Of a stretch of 12,932 nucleotides of DNA, positions 1-5,664 are shown piece after piece. Within the stretch, counting starts at the first letter, position 1, and each line of letters opens with the position of its first letter. Source of the stretch: JBECKR01 sp040235415 (GTDB lineage Bacteria > Acidobacteriota > Polarisedimenticolia > Polarisedimenticolales > Polarisedimenticolaceae); assembly GCA_040235415.1 (NCBI GenBank), contig JBECKR010000432.1, positions 1-12,932 of the forward strand. Direction: 5' to 3'. Under the pieces are notes generated by a model. The model searched no databases, had not been told where the DNA came from, and saw only the letters and a list, made by a program, of their open reading frames with translations. A program made the translations under genes and the position numbers.

Positions 1-1083
1 CCTCGGGACCAACTGCGCCGCAAGCGCGACGCGCTCGCCGCCGCCCTCGGCCGCGCCGGGCTCCGGGACGTCGAGGTCCTGCCGTGCCTGCCGTCGCCGC
101 GCGTCGCCGCCTACCGCAATCGCGCCAAGATGGCGGTCGGGCTGTCGCGCGACGGCCGGGTCCGGCTCGGCTACTTCCGCCACGGGACCCGCGAGATCGT
201 CGACGCGCCGGATTGCCGCGTCCTCCTGCCCGAGCTGCTCGAGACGACCCGCCGGCTGCGGCGCCTGCTCGAGAGGCGGTCCGACGTCCCTCGCGAGCTG
301 CGGCACGTCGACCTGCGCTGCGGCAGCGATCCCGCCCGGCAGCACCTGACGGTCGTGCTCCGCGCGACGGCCTGCCCGCGGCTGCCGCTCGACGCGATCC
401 GGGCGAGCTGTCCGGCAGTCAGCGGGATCTCCGTGAACCTCAACCCGTCCGGAGGGTCGCAGGTGCTGCGCGGCCCGATCCGGCATATCGCCGGAGACCG
501 CGAGGTCCGCGTCCGCGTGGCGGATGTCGACGTGAGGGTGTCGCCGGCGTCGTTCTTCCAGGTCAACCTCGCGATCCTCCCGGAGATCCACCGGCTCCTC
601 GCCCGGTTCCTCGGAAGCGGAGGGACGCTCGCCGACCTCTACGCCGGGGTCGGAACCCACGCGCTCGCGCTGCGCGCCCGGTTCGCCCGCGTCGTGGCCG
701 TCGAGGGCGTGCGCGCCGCGGCCGCGGACCTCCGCGCGACGATCCGCGAGAACGGACTCGCCGGTGTCGAGGTCGTGGCGTCCGCCGTCGAGCGCGCCCT
801 GCGGCGCATCCGGGAGGCCGCTCCCGAAGCCGTCGTACTCAATCCTTCCCGGGCCGGGGCGCGCCCGGAAGTGCTCGCCGCGCTCGCCGCGACCCCGGCG
901 ACGCGGATCGCCTACCTGTCGTGCGAGCCGGCGACGCTCGCGCGGGACCTCGCCGCGCTGAGCCGCGCCGGCTTCGGGATCGACTCCGTGCGGCCGATCG
1001 ACATGATGCCGCAGACCGCGCAGGTCGAGGCGCTCGCGCTGCTGCTGCGGCCGGCCGGCGTCGTTTTTCGGGGCGGGCCATGA
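1..1083 (+). CDS. TrmA/RlmD-family RNA uracil-C5 methyltransferase (5' end cut off)
   Basis: The reading frame is open from the first base, so the start lies upstream; the first in-frame ATG (130) is internal, because YRNRAKM, a family hallmark, spans it. Proteins of this family use SAM to methylate C5 of a uridine in tRNA or 23S rRNA through a Cys adduct. Seen here, in order: the TRAM-to-catalytic linker, a DCRVL segment (Cys codon 214-216) at the place of the fourth iron-sulfur Cys in RlmD, the SAM loop DLYAGVGT (near 637-660), NPSRAG (841-858), the catalytic-Cys motif SCEPATLARDL (Cys codon 922-924) and MMPQTAQVE with the terminal catalytic Glu. The three other cluster cysteines would lie just upstream of the window. 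Two motifs are unusual: NPSRAG replaces the usual DP(P/A)RxG, and SCEP replaces SCNP. The 3' end overlaps the next gene by 4 bases. Family placement is firm; the target base (U1939, U747, tRNA U54 or other) cannot be assigned. Confidence 0.9.
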   Translation, partial: PRDQLRRKRDALAAALGRAGLRDVEVLPCLPSPRVAAYRNRAKMAVGLSRDGRVRLGYFRHGTREIVDAPDCRVLLPELLETTRRLRRLLERRSDVPRELRHVDLRCGSDPARQHLTVVLRATACPRLPLDAIRASCPAVSGISVNLNPSGGSQVLRGPIRHIAGDREVRVRVADVDVRVSPASFFQVNLAILPEIHRLLARFLGSGGTLADLYAGVGTHALALRARFARVVAVEGVRAAAADLRATIRENGLAGVEVVASAVERALRRIREAAPEAVVLNPSRAGARPEVLAALAATPATRIAYLSCEPATLARDLAALSRAGFGIDSVRPIDMMPQTAQVEALALLLRPAGVVFRGGP

Positions 1084-1910
1084 CGGCGGCCGAGAGCCTC
1101 GACCTCGACGCCTACCTCCGGCGGATCGGCCACGGGGGCGCGCTCGATCCCACGCGCGCGACGCTCGATGCGCTCCACGTCGCCCACCTCGGGGCGATTC
1201 CGTTCGAGAACGTCGACGTCTACCTCGGACGGCCCGTCCGGCTCGATCTCGACGCGCTCGAGGACAAGCTCGTCCGTTCGCGGCGCGGCGGATACTGCTT
1301 CGAGCACAACACGCTGTTCGCGGCCGTGCTGCGCGCGATCGGATTCGGCGTCGAGACGCTCGAGGCCCGGGTGCGTCCGCCGGGAGCGACCGCGATCCTG
1401 CCGAGGACCCACATGGTCCTGCGCGTCACGGCCGACGGGCGCCGGTGGCTCACCGACGTCGGCTTCGGAGGCGACGGACCGCTGCTCCCGGTCCCGTTCG
1501 GCGGCGCCTCGGCGCGGCAGCCGGACGGGACGTACCGCATCGAACGGGGCAAGGACGGCGTCCATGTCCTGCAGCTCGCCCGGGGATCCGGGTGGCAGGA
1601 TCTCTACGCGTTCACGACGGCGCCCGCCCTGCCGGTGGACTTCGAGGTCGCGAACCACTACACGTCGACCCACCCCCGCTCCCGGTTCGTCCTGACGCTG
1701 ACGGCGCAGCGCAGCGGAGTCGAGCAGCGGCTCATGCTCCGGGATCGGACGTACACGATCCGGCGGGGGTCGAAGCGGGTCGAGCGCGCCGTGGCGGCCG
1801 GCGAGATCCCGGCCCTGCTGACCGGAGTGTTTGGGCTCGATCTCTCGCCCGACGACCTCCGGGACCTCGTGGCTCGCCTCGCCTCGGACGACGACGACCG
1901 GGCCGACTGA
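1080..1910 (+). CDS. nat: arylamine N-acetyltransferase (NAT family)
   Basis: A 276-residue protein, the usual length for bacterial NATs, which move an acetyl (or other acyl) group from CoA to arylamines, hydrazines or related amines through a Cys thioester in the cytoplasm. The catalytic triad is visible: Cys73 in RGGYCFEHN, His111 in RTHMVL and Asp126 in LTDVGFGG. The N-terminal helical part carries the family motif IPFENVDV (residues 40-47), and the later NHYTSTHPRSRF segment matches the usual NAT beta-barrel region. The ATG at 1080 is preferred over longer in-frame starts because the family N-terminus begins here and it overlaps the upstream stop as ATGA, which suggests translational coupling to the methyltransferase. 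A C-terminal acidic tail (DDDDRAD) ends 9 bases before the stop of the converging transporter gene. The natural substrate is unknown; many bacterial homologues act in secondary metabolism or detoxification. Confidence 0.93.
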   Translation: MTAAESLDLDAYLRRIGHGGALDPTRATLDALHVAHLGAIPFENVDVYLGRPVRLDLDALEDKLVRSRRGGYCFEHNTLFAAVLRAIGFGVETLEARVRPPGATAILPRTHMVLRVTADGRRWLTDVGFGGDGPLLPVPFGGASARQPDGTYRIERGKDGVHVLQLARGSGWQDLYAFTTAPALPVDFEVANHYTSTHPRSRFVLTLTAQRSGVEQRLMLRDRTYTIRRGSKRVERAVAAGEIPALLTGVFGLDLSPDDLRDLVARLASDDDDRAD

Positions 1911-1923
1911 GCCGCCGGCTCAG
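1907..1923. repeat. 17-base palindrome spanning both convergent stop codons
   Basis: CTGAGCCG, one central C, then CGGCTCAG form a perfect inverted repeat. The TGA of the N-acetyltransferase (1908-1910) sits in the left arm and the TGA of the minus-strand transporter (TCA, 1920-1922) in the right arm, so each mRNA would end translation inside the same hairpin. There is no T-run on either side, so it is not a classical intrinsic terminator. It could be a transcript-end stabilising hairpin or a bidirectional pause site; that role is inferred. Confidence 0.5.
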
Positions 1924-3956
1924 CGCGCGCCGCGCTTCGCCCACAGCACGATCGTCGTACACAGCGCGGCGATCCCGACGAGGGCGAGAGACTCGCCTCC
2001 GGTCCCGCCGAAGGTCGACTCGGGCAGGAGGTACAGCACGCTCTTGCGCTCGAGCTCGCCCCCGAACACCACGGCGTTCAGGAACGCGTCGAACACGCCC
2101 ATGAGCGCCCCGCCGGCGATCAGGCCCGATGCGATCAGGATGCCATGGTCGCCGCGACGCTTGGCGGTCCCGGCGTCGACGCCGCGGCTCCTGCGGCTCA
2201 CGAGCCAGGACAGGATCCCTCCCAGGAGCACCGGCGTGTTGAGCTCCATCGGGAGATACATGCCGAGCGCGAACGCCAGCGCGGGCACGCCGACGATCCG
2301 CAGCACGACGGCGAAGATGACCCCTAGCGCGAACAGGTACCACTGCAGCGGTTGCTGCACGGATCCGAAGATCCCGATCAGGATCTCCTTCATCGCCGAC
2401 GCCTGCGGGGCGGGGATGGCGGAGGTCCCGAATCCGCCCGAGCGCGACAGGAGCCACATCGCGAGGCCGCAAAAGATCGCCGCGACGAGCGTCCCGAGGA
2501 ACTTGAGACCGAGCTGACGCGCCGGCGTCGCACCGATCCAGTGTCCGACTTTGAGGTCGGAGGCGAGCGCCCCCGAAGCCGCGAGCGCGGTGCACACGAC
2601 GCCACCGACCATCATCGTGACGAACATGCCGGGTCCGCCCGAGAGCCCCATCCGCAGCATCACGACGCCGGTGACGATGAGCGTGAGCATCGTCATGCCG
2701 GAGACCGGGTTCGTCCCGACGATCGCGATCGCGCGCGCCGCGACCGGGGCGAACAGGAAGGCGATCGCCGTCACGAGCGCCGTTCCCGAGAGCGCGTAGA
2801 CCCAGGCGCGCTCGACGCCGAGGCCGAACGAGAAGAACGTGACCGCGGCGACGGCGAACAGCGCCACGCCGACGATCGTGACCTGGCCGGAGAGGGAGCG
2901 ATCGGTTCGCGGAAGCTCGGCGGCGTCGCGCGTGTCCCGGCTCCCGAGCCCGCGCAGGTTCGCCCCGATCGACCGCGCCATCGAGGGGGCCGACGACACG
3001 ATGCCGAGAATCCCGGCGCCGGCGATCCCGCCGACGCCGATGATCCGTACGTAGGCGCGGAACACCTGGTCGATGCTCATCTCGGCGATCGGGACCGCTC
3101 CCGGCGGGATCGCCTGGGGGACGTACTGCCCGATGGCGTGCACCACCGGGACCAGCAGGAACATCGACACGAACGAGCCGGCGCAGATCACGGCGGCGTA
3201 GCGCACACCGATGATGTAGCCGACCCCGACGATCGCCGCGTTGTTCAGGATCGAGAACTTCAGGAAGTGCTCTTCCATGAACGAGCCGAGCCACAGCGCC
3301 CGCAGGTGGATCTGCTCGCCCATGGCGCGCAGGGTCAGGACCGCGCCGTCGTACGCCGCGCCGAGCAGCGCGGAGAGCGCGAGCACGCGGGCCTGGCCGC
3401 CGGCACGCTCCCCCGACAGGATGATCTCCGTCGTCGCGGTCCCCTCGGGCCACGGGAACCGGCCGTGCATCTCGACGATGAGGTGGTGGCGCAGGGGGAT
3501 CAGGAAAAGGATTCCGAGGCAGCCGCCGAGGAACGACACCGCCACGACCTGGAACATCGACGGCTCGGACACTCCGCTCGAGGGGTCCGCCGCCAGCATG
3601 TAGAGCGCCGGGATCGTGAAGACCGCTCCCGACACGACGTGCGAGGAGTTCGCCCCGATCGACTGCACGATGACGTTCTCGAGCATCGTGCTGCGCCGGG
3701 CCATGAACCGCGACAGCCCGATCGCCAGGATCGCGATCGGGATCGCCGCCTCGATCCCTTGGCCGAGCTTGAGCGCGACGTACGCCGCCGCCATCGCGAA
3801 GATCGCGCAGAACGCGAGCCCGAGCCCGACGGAGCGCCCCGTGACCTCCGGAACGCCATCGCCGGGCTCGACCGGGACGTAGCGCTCGCCGGGCTCGAGC
3901 GGGCGGCGGGCGTTGTCGGGCAGGCCTGCGATCGTCGGGCTCGGCTCGTGGGACAT
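1920..3956 (-). CDS. OPT-family oligopeptide/metal-chelate transporter
   Basis: A 678-residue polytopic inner-membrane protein of the OPT family. Known members move oligopeptides or metal-chelate complexes by ion-coupled secondary transport; the substrate here cannot be told. Seen in order: a hydrophilic N-terminus, EVTGRSVGLGLAF with the first membrane segment ending in ALKLGQG (residues 37-67), LENVIVQSIG (92-101), FPWPEGTATTEI (167-178, the usual PxPEGTA loop), NNAAIVGVGYIIG (238-250), GTNPVSGMTM (414-423), SDLKVGHWIGATPARQ (466-481), GMYLPMELNTPVLLGG (565-580) and SGLIAGGALMGVF near the end. Many of the remaining stretches are hydrophobic enough for membrane helices. The ATG at 3954-3956 is chosen because GGGGGAG lies 7 bases before it and the conserved region follows; the frame stays open upstream only as a shadow of the radical SAM gene. 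It lies 38 bases after that gene and is probably cotranscribed. Its Shine-Dalgarno is buried in a hairpin. Confidence 0.92.
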   Translation of the reverse strand: MSHEPSPTIAGLPDNARRPLEPGERYVPVEPGDGVPEVTGRSVGLGLAFCAIFAMAAAYVALKLGQGIEAAIPIAILAIGLSRFMARRSTMLENVIVQSIGANSSHVVSGAVFTIPALYMLAADPSSGVSEPSMFQVVAVSFLGGCLGILFLIPLRHHLIVEMHGRFPWPEGTATTEIILSGERAGGQARVLALSALLGAAYDGAVLTLRAMGEQIHLRALWLGSFMEEHFLKFSILNNAAIVGVGYIIGVRYAAVICAGSFVSMFLLVPVVHAIGQYVPQAIPPGAVPIAEMSIDQVFRAYVRIIGVGGIAGAGILGIVSSAPSMARSIGANLRGLGSRDTRDAAELPRTDRSLSGQVTIVGVALFAVAAVTFFSFGLGVERAWVYALSGTALVTAIAFLFAPVAARAIAIVGTNPVSGMTMLTLIVTGVVMLRMGLSGGPGMFVTMMVGGVVCTALAASGALASDLKVGHWIGATPARQLGLKFLGTLVAAIFCGLAMWLLSRSGGFGTSAIPAPQASAMKEILIGIFGSVQQPLQWYLFALGVIFAVVLRIVGVPALAFALGMYLPMELNTPVLLGGILSWLVSRRSRGVDAGTAKRRGDHGILIASGLIAGGALMGVFDAFLNAVVFGGELERKSVLYLLPESTFGGTGGESLALVGIAALCTTIVLWAKRGAR

Positions 3957-3960
3957 GCGT

Positions 3961-3990
3961 CGGCTCCCCCGCGCGACGGGCGCGGAGCCG
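3961..3990 (-). promoter_or_regulatory. hairpin sequestering the Shine-Dalgarno of the OPT gene
   Basis: Read on the minus strand, CGGCTCC and GCGC pair with GCGC and GGAGCCG around a CCGTC loop, with GGG bulged on the 3' side. The GGAG that serves as ribosome binding site 7 bases before the OPT ATG is entirely within the 3' arm, paired with CTCC. The TAG of the upstream radical SAM gene lies only 4 bases before the 5' arm, so a terminating ribosome would cover and open the stem. The sequence pairing is direct; the coupling of the two genes' translation is inference. Confidence 0.5.
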
Positions 3991-3994
3991 AAGC

Positions 3995-5095
3995 CTAACG
4001 AACCGGCCGGCGCGTTGTCGACGGGATCGACGGATCGAAACGGTCCGAGGCGCCGAGCGCGTCGCCGCCCCGAGCCGCGGACGCCAGCATGCCGCACGCC
4101 GCGCCGATGTCCGGTCCCCCCGAGTACCGTCGCACGAAGCCGATGCCGTGCCGCTTCAGCGCCGCGAGGAAGCGGCCGCGCTCGGCGTCGCCGGCGCGAC
4201 GGAACCGCCCCGAGGGGTCGTTGACGTCGATGATCGACAGCCGCACCGGGACGCCGGCGAACCGCCGCCCGAGCTCCTCGGCCTCGTCCTCGCCGGTGTT
4301 GACCCCGGACATCAGGACCCAGGCGAGCTGCACCGGGTCGCGGCGGGTCGCCGCGATGCGCCTCGCGGCGGCCGCGAGGTCTCCGACGTCGAAGCGGCCG
4401 GCGACCGGCAGCAGCGCGGCCCGGCGCTCCTGGAACGCCGAGTGCAGCGACAGGATCAGGCGATAGGGATGGCGCTCCTCGAGGAATCGCTCCATCTGCG
4501 GCAACAGGCCGACGGTCGAGATCGTGATGCTCCCGCCGCGGATCCTGAGCCCGGTCGGGTGCTGCATCAGGCGGGCCGCCGCGATCACCGCGTCGTAGTT
4601 CAGGAGCGGCTCGCCCTGGCCCTGGAACACGACCCCGGTCACCGGGCGCTCCGGAGCCTCCCGCCGGACGGTCAGCACCTGCTCGACGATCTCCCAGGCC
4701 TTGAGGTTCCGTCCCGGCCCGAGACGCCCGGTCTCGCAGAACGCGCACCCCAGGGGGCAGCCCGACTGGGACGAGACGCAGACGCTCCAACGCGGCCGGT
4801 GCAGCGGGATCCGCACGGCCTCGAGCGTGCTGCCGTCCGGCGCGCGGAACAGGTACTTCACGAACGGGTCGACCCGGCTGCGGCGGCGGTCGACGACCTC
4901 GAGGCGGGCGAGGTCTCCGCGCGACAGCAACTCCCGCTGCATGGCCGTCGAGAGCCCACGGACGCCCCCGAGGTCGTCGCGGTCCTCCCAAACCAGTCGG
5001 CTCACGACGCGGCGGGCGAGCGCGACCGGCAGCCGGCCGTCTCCGATCGCCGCGGCCAGCGACTCGGGAGTGTGCGAGCGGAGATGCAGGCCCAT
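3995..5095 (-). CDS. RlmN/Cfr-family radical SAM methyltransferase-like protein
   Basis: A 366-residue protein close to RlmN in length and layout. RlmN methylates C2 of A2503 in 23S rRNA (and A37 of some tRNAs); Cfr methylates C8 of A2503. Seen: an N-terminal helical RNA-binding-like part (residues 1-80), CVSSQSGCPLGCAFC holding Cys106 (equivalent of the resolving Cys118 of E. coli RlmN) and the CX3CX2C cluster Cys113/117/120, a GEP SAM motif in QGQGEPLLNYD (158-168), ITISTVGLLPQM (190-201), LILSLHS (213-219), Asn292 in DVNDP, and Cys334 in AACGML, the methyl-carrying Cys355 equivalent. All five mechanistic cysteines are therefore kept. Unusual are QGQGEP for the common MGMGEP and a 30-residue non-conserved tail. 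It may be a paralogue rather than the housekeeping RlmN. No Shine-Dalgarno precedes the ATG, and a TATCCT box lies 8 bases upstream. The OPT transporter follows 38 bases later. Confidence 0.88.
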   Translation of the reverse strand: MGLHLRSHTPESLAAAIGDGRLPVALARRVVSRLVWEDRDDLGGVRGLSTAMQRELLSRGDLARLEVVDRRRSRVDPFVKYLFRAPDGSTLEAVRIPLHRPRWSVCVSSQSGCPLGCAFCETGRLGPGRNLKAWEIVEQVLTVRREAPERPVTGVVFQGQGEPLLNYDAVIAAARLMQHPTGLRIRGGSITISTVGLLPQMERFLEERHPYRLILSLHSAFQERRAALLPVAGRFDVGDLAAAARRIAATRRDPVQLAWVLMSGVNTGEDEAEELGRRFAGVPVRLSIIDVNDPSGRFRRAGDAERGRFLAALKRHGIGFVRRYSGGPDIGAACGMLASAARGGDALGASDRFDPSIPSTTRRPVR

Positions 5096-5103
5096 GATGC
5101 CAG

Positions 5104-5109
5104 AGGATA
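5104..5109 (-). promoter_or_regulatory. possible -10 box for the radical SAM gene
   Basis: On the minus strand TATCCT lies 8 bases before the ATG at 5095, with no Shine-Dalgarno between them. This spacing is what leaderless transcripts show in mycobacteria and Deinococcus. No convincing -35 element is visible, so this is only a candidate. Confidence 0.25.
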
Positions 5110-5192
5110 CCGGATTCCTCGTCCCGGGCTCCGCATCCCACCGGATACGAAAAGGTTACAGAGCGCGCCGGACCCGGCGTGCGGCGCGGCGC

Positions 5193-5198
5193 TAGAAT
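5193..5198 (+). promoter_or_regulatory. possible -10 box upstream of the export operon
   Basis: TAGAAT within GCTAGAATG fits TANNNT. The same GCTAG-ATG context recurs before the hydrolase gene at 11538-11545. If used, transcription would begin near 5205 and give a leader of about 220 bases containing the 5219-5243 hairpin. No good -35 hexamer is seen 16-18 bases upstream, so support is weak. Confidence 0.25.
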
Positions 5199-5218
5199 GT
5201 CGACTTCCCCAGGGGCAC

Positions 5219-5243
5219 CGCGCCGTCGACCCCGGACGGCGCG
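5219..5243. repeat. strong GC hairpin in the intergenic region
   Basis: CGCGCCGTC (5219-5227) pairs perfectly with GACGGCGCG (5235-5243) around a 7-base loop. No T-run follows on either strand, so it is not an ordinary terminator. It could be a structured element of the operon leader or chance in GC-rich DNA. Confidence 0.4.
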
Positions 5244-5335
5244 TCGGGTGTCGAGAAATCCGCAACCTGCTGCAGATTCGACGACGGGGTGGTCGAGGTG
5301 CGTCCCGCAGAAATGTCACGGATTTAGTCCAAAAT

Positions 5336-5380
5336 GATTCGGAATCAACGGGTTACGAGCTCGGTCGGGCGATTCCGAAC
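5336..5380. promoter_or_regulatory. inverted repeats, possible operator before the export operon
   Basis: GATTCGGAATC (5336-5346) is itself palindromic (GATTC, G, GAATC). Its last nine bases, TTCGGAATC (5338-5346), recur inverted as GATTCCGAA at 5371-5379, 24 bases further on. The pair lies at the edge of the A+T-rich pocket and 48-90 bases before the first start codon of the operon, where a repressor or activator commonly binds. The binding protein is unknown; it could also form a stem in the mRNA leader. Confidence 0.4.
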
Positions 5381-5414
5381 GCCTGGCACGGCCCTTGGAA
5401 GGACGGGTCCGACC

Positions 5415-5420
5415 GGAGGG
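5415..5420 (+). promoter_or_regulatory. Shine-Dalgarno that sets the small-protein start
   Basis: GGAGGG lies 7 bases before the GTG at 5428. It decides in favour of this start over the ATG at 5395, which has no ribosome binding site and would add 11 residues outside the conserved part. Confidence 0.7.
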
Positions 5421-5427
5421 CCGCGTC

Positions 5428-5664
5428 GTGAGTCAAGACAACGTCGAGAAGATCATCGGCCGCCTGGCCACCGACGAAGAGTTCCGCAGACGGTTCGCCG
5501 AGGATCCGGAGGCGGCGCTCGAAGGCGCCGTCGCGCGCGGCGCGGAGCTGACCTGCTGCGAGCGGCGGGCGCTCGCCGGAATCGACCCGGCGCGCGTCGA
5601 GCGGTTCGCGGAGGCCATCGACCCCCGGCTGCAGAAGATCGACCTCAGGGGAGACCGAGCGTGA
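5428..5664 (+). CDS. small NHLP-clan-like protein (Os1348 type), first gene of RND operon
   Basis: A 78-residue acidic/basic helical protein with no signal peptide or membrane segment. It opens with (M)SQDNVEKIIGRL, then TDEEFRRRFAEDPEAAL (residues 15-31), ELTCCERRALAG (40-51) and a helix ending VERFAEAIDPRLQK. From memory of the family, this layout resembles the Os1348-type members of the NHLP (nitrile-hydratase leader peptide-like) clan, related to leaders of ribosomally made modified peptides. I could not run a search, so the family name is provisional. There is no Gly-Gly cleavage site and no Cys/Ser/Thr-rich core beyond Cys43-Cys44, and no modifying enzyme in the window, so a true peptide natural product is doubtful. 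The GTG start follows a perfect Shine-Dalgarno. Its TGA overlaps the GTG of the TolC gene (GTGA), implying coupled translation and a role linked to the exporter. Function unknown. Confidence 0.75.
   Translation: MSQDNVEKIIGRLATDEEFRRRFAEDPEAALEGAVARGAELTCCERRALAGIDPARVERFAEAIDPRLQKIDLRGDRA
5647..5653 (+). promoter_or_regulatory. Shine-Dalgarno that sets the TolC-family start
   Basis: AGGGGAG lies 7 bases before the GTG at 5661, inside the end of the small-protein gene. It favours this GTG over the ATG at 5673; both would leave a usable signal peptide. Confidence 0.7.

Larger units (their letters stand above)
5096..5427. other. divergent intergenic control region
   Basis: This 332-base stretch separates the leftward radical SAM/OPT pair from the rightward export operon and holds no convincing gene. 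It contains two candidate -10 boxes (listed separately), a 9-bp-stem hairpin at 5219-5243, an A+T-rich pocket at 5311-5350 (about 60% A+T in otherwise GC-rich DNA) and inverted repeats at 5336-5380. These are what a promoter/operator region would be expected to hold, but no regulator gene or known operator motif identifies the controlling protein. Confidence 0.6.

Noticed and set aside
2352..3998. Plus-strand open frame of 548 codons opposite the OPT gene
   Set aside because: Its translation is almost all Arg, Asp, Glu and His, the antisense image of a hydrophobic transporter.
3957..5141. OPT frame extended upstream as one 1073-residue protein
   Set aside because: The extension is an out-of-frame shadow of the radical SAM gene; a good Shine-Dalgarno and the family N-terminus place the start at 3956.
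5197..5337. 46-residue open frame (MSTSPGAPRRR...) that could be a leader peptide
   Set aside because: No Shine-Dalgarno, Arg/Pro-rich composition expected from GC-rich noncoding DNA, and its ATG overlaps the candidate -10 box.
5341..5370. GGAATCAAC followed by CGGTCG as an ECF sigma-factor promoter
   Set aside because: Only a loose match to the GGAAC/GTC pattern and no ECF sigma gene nearby; too weak to annotate.
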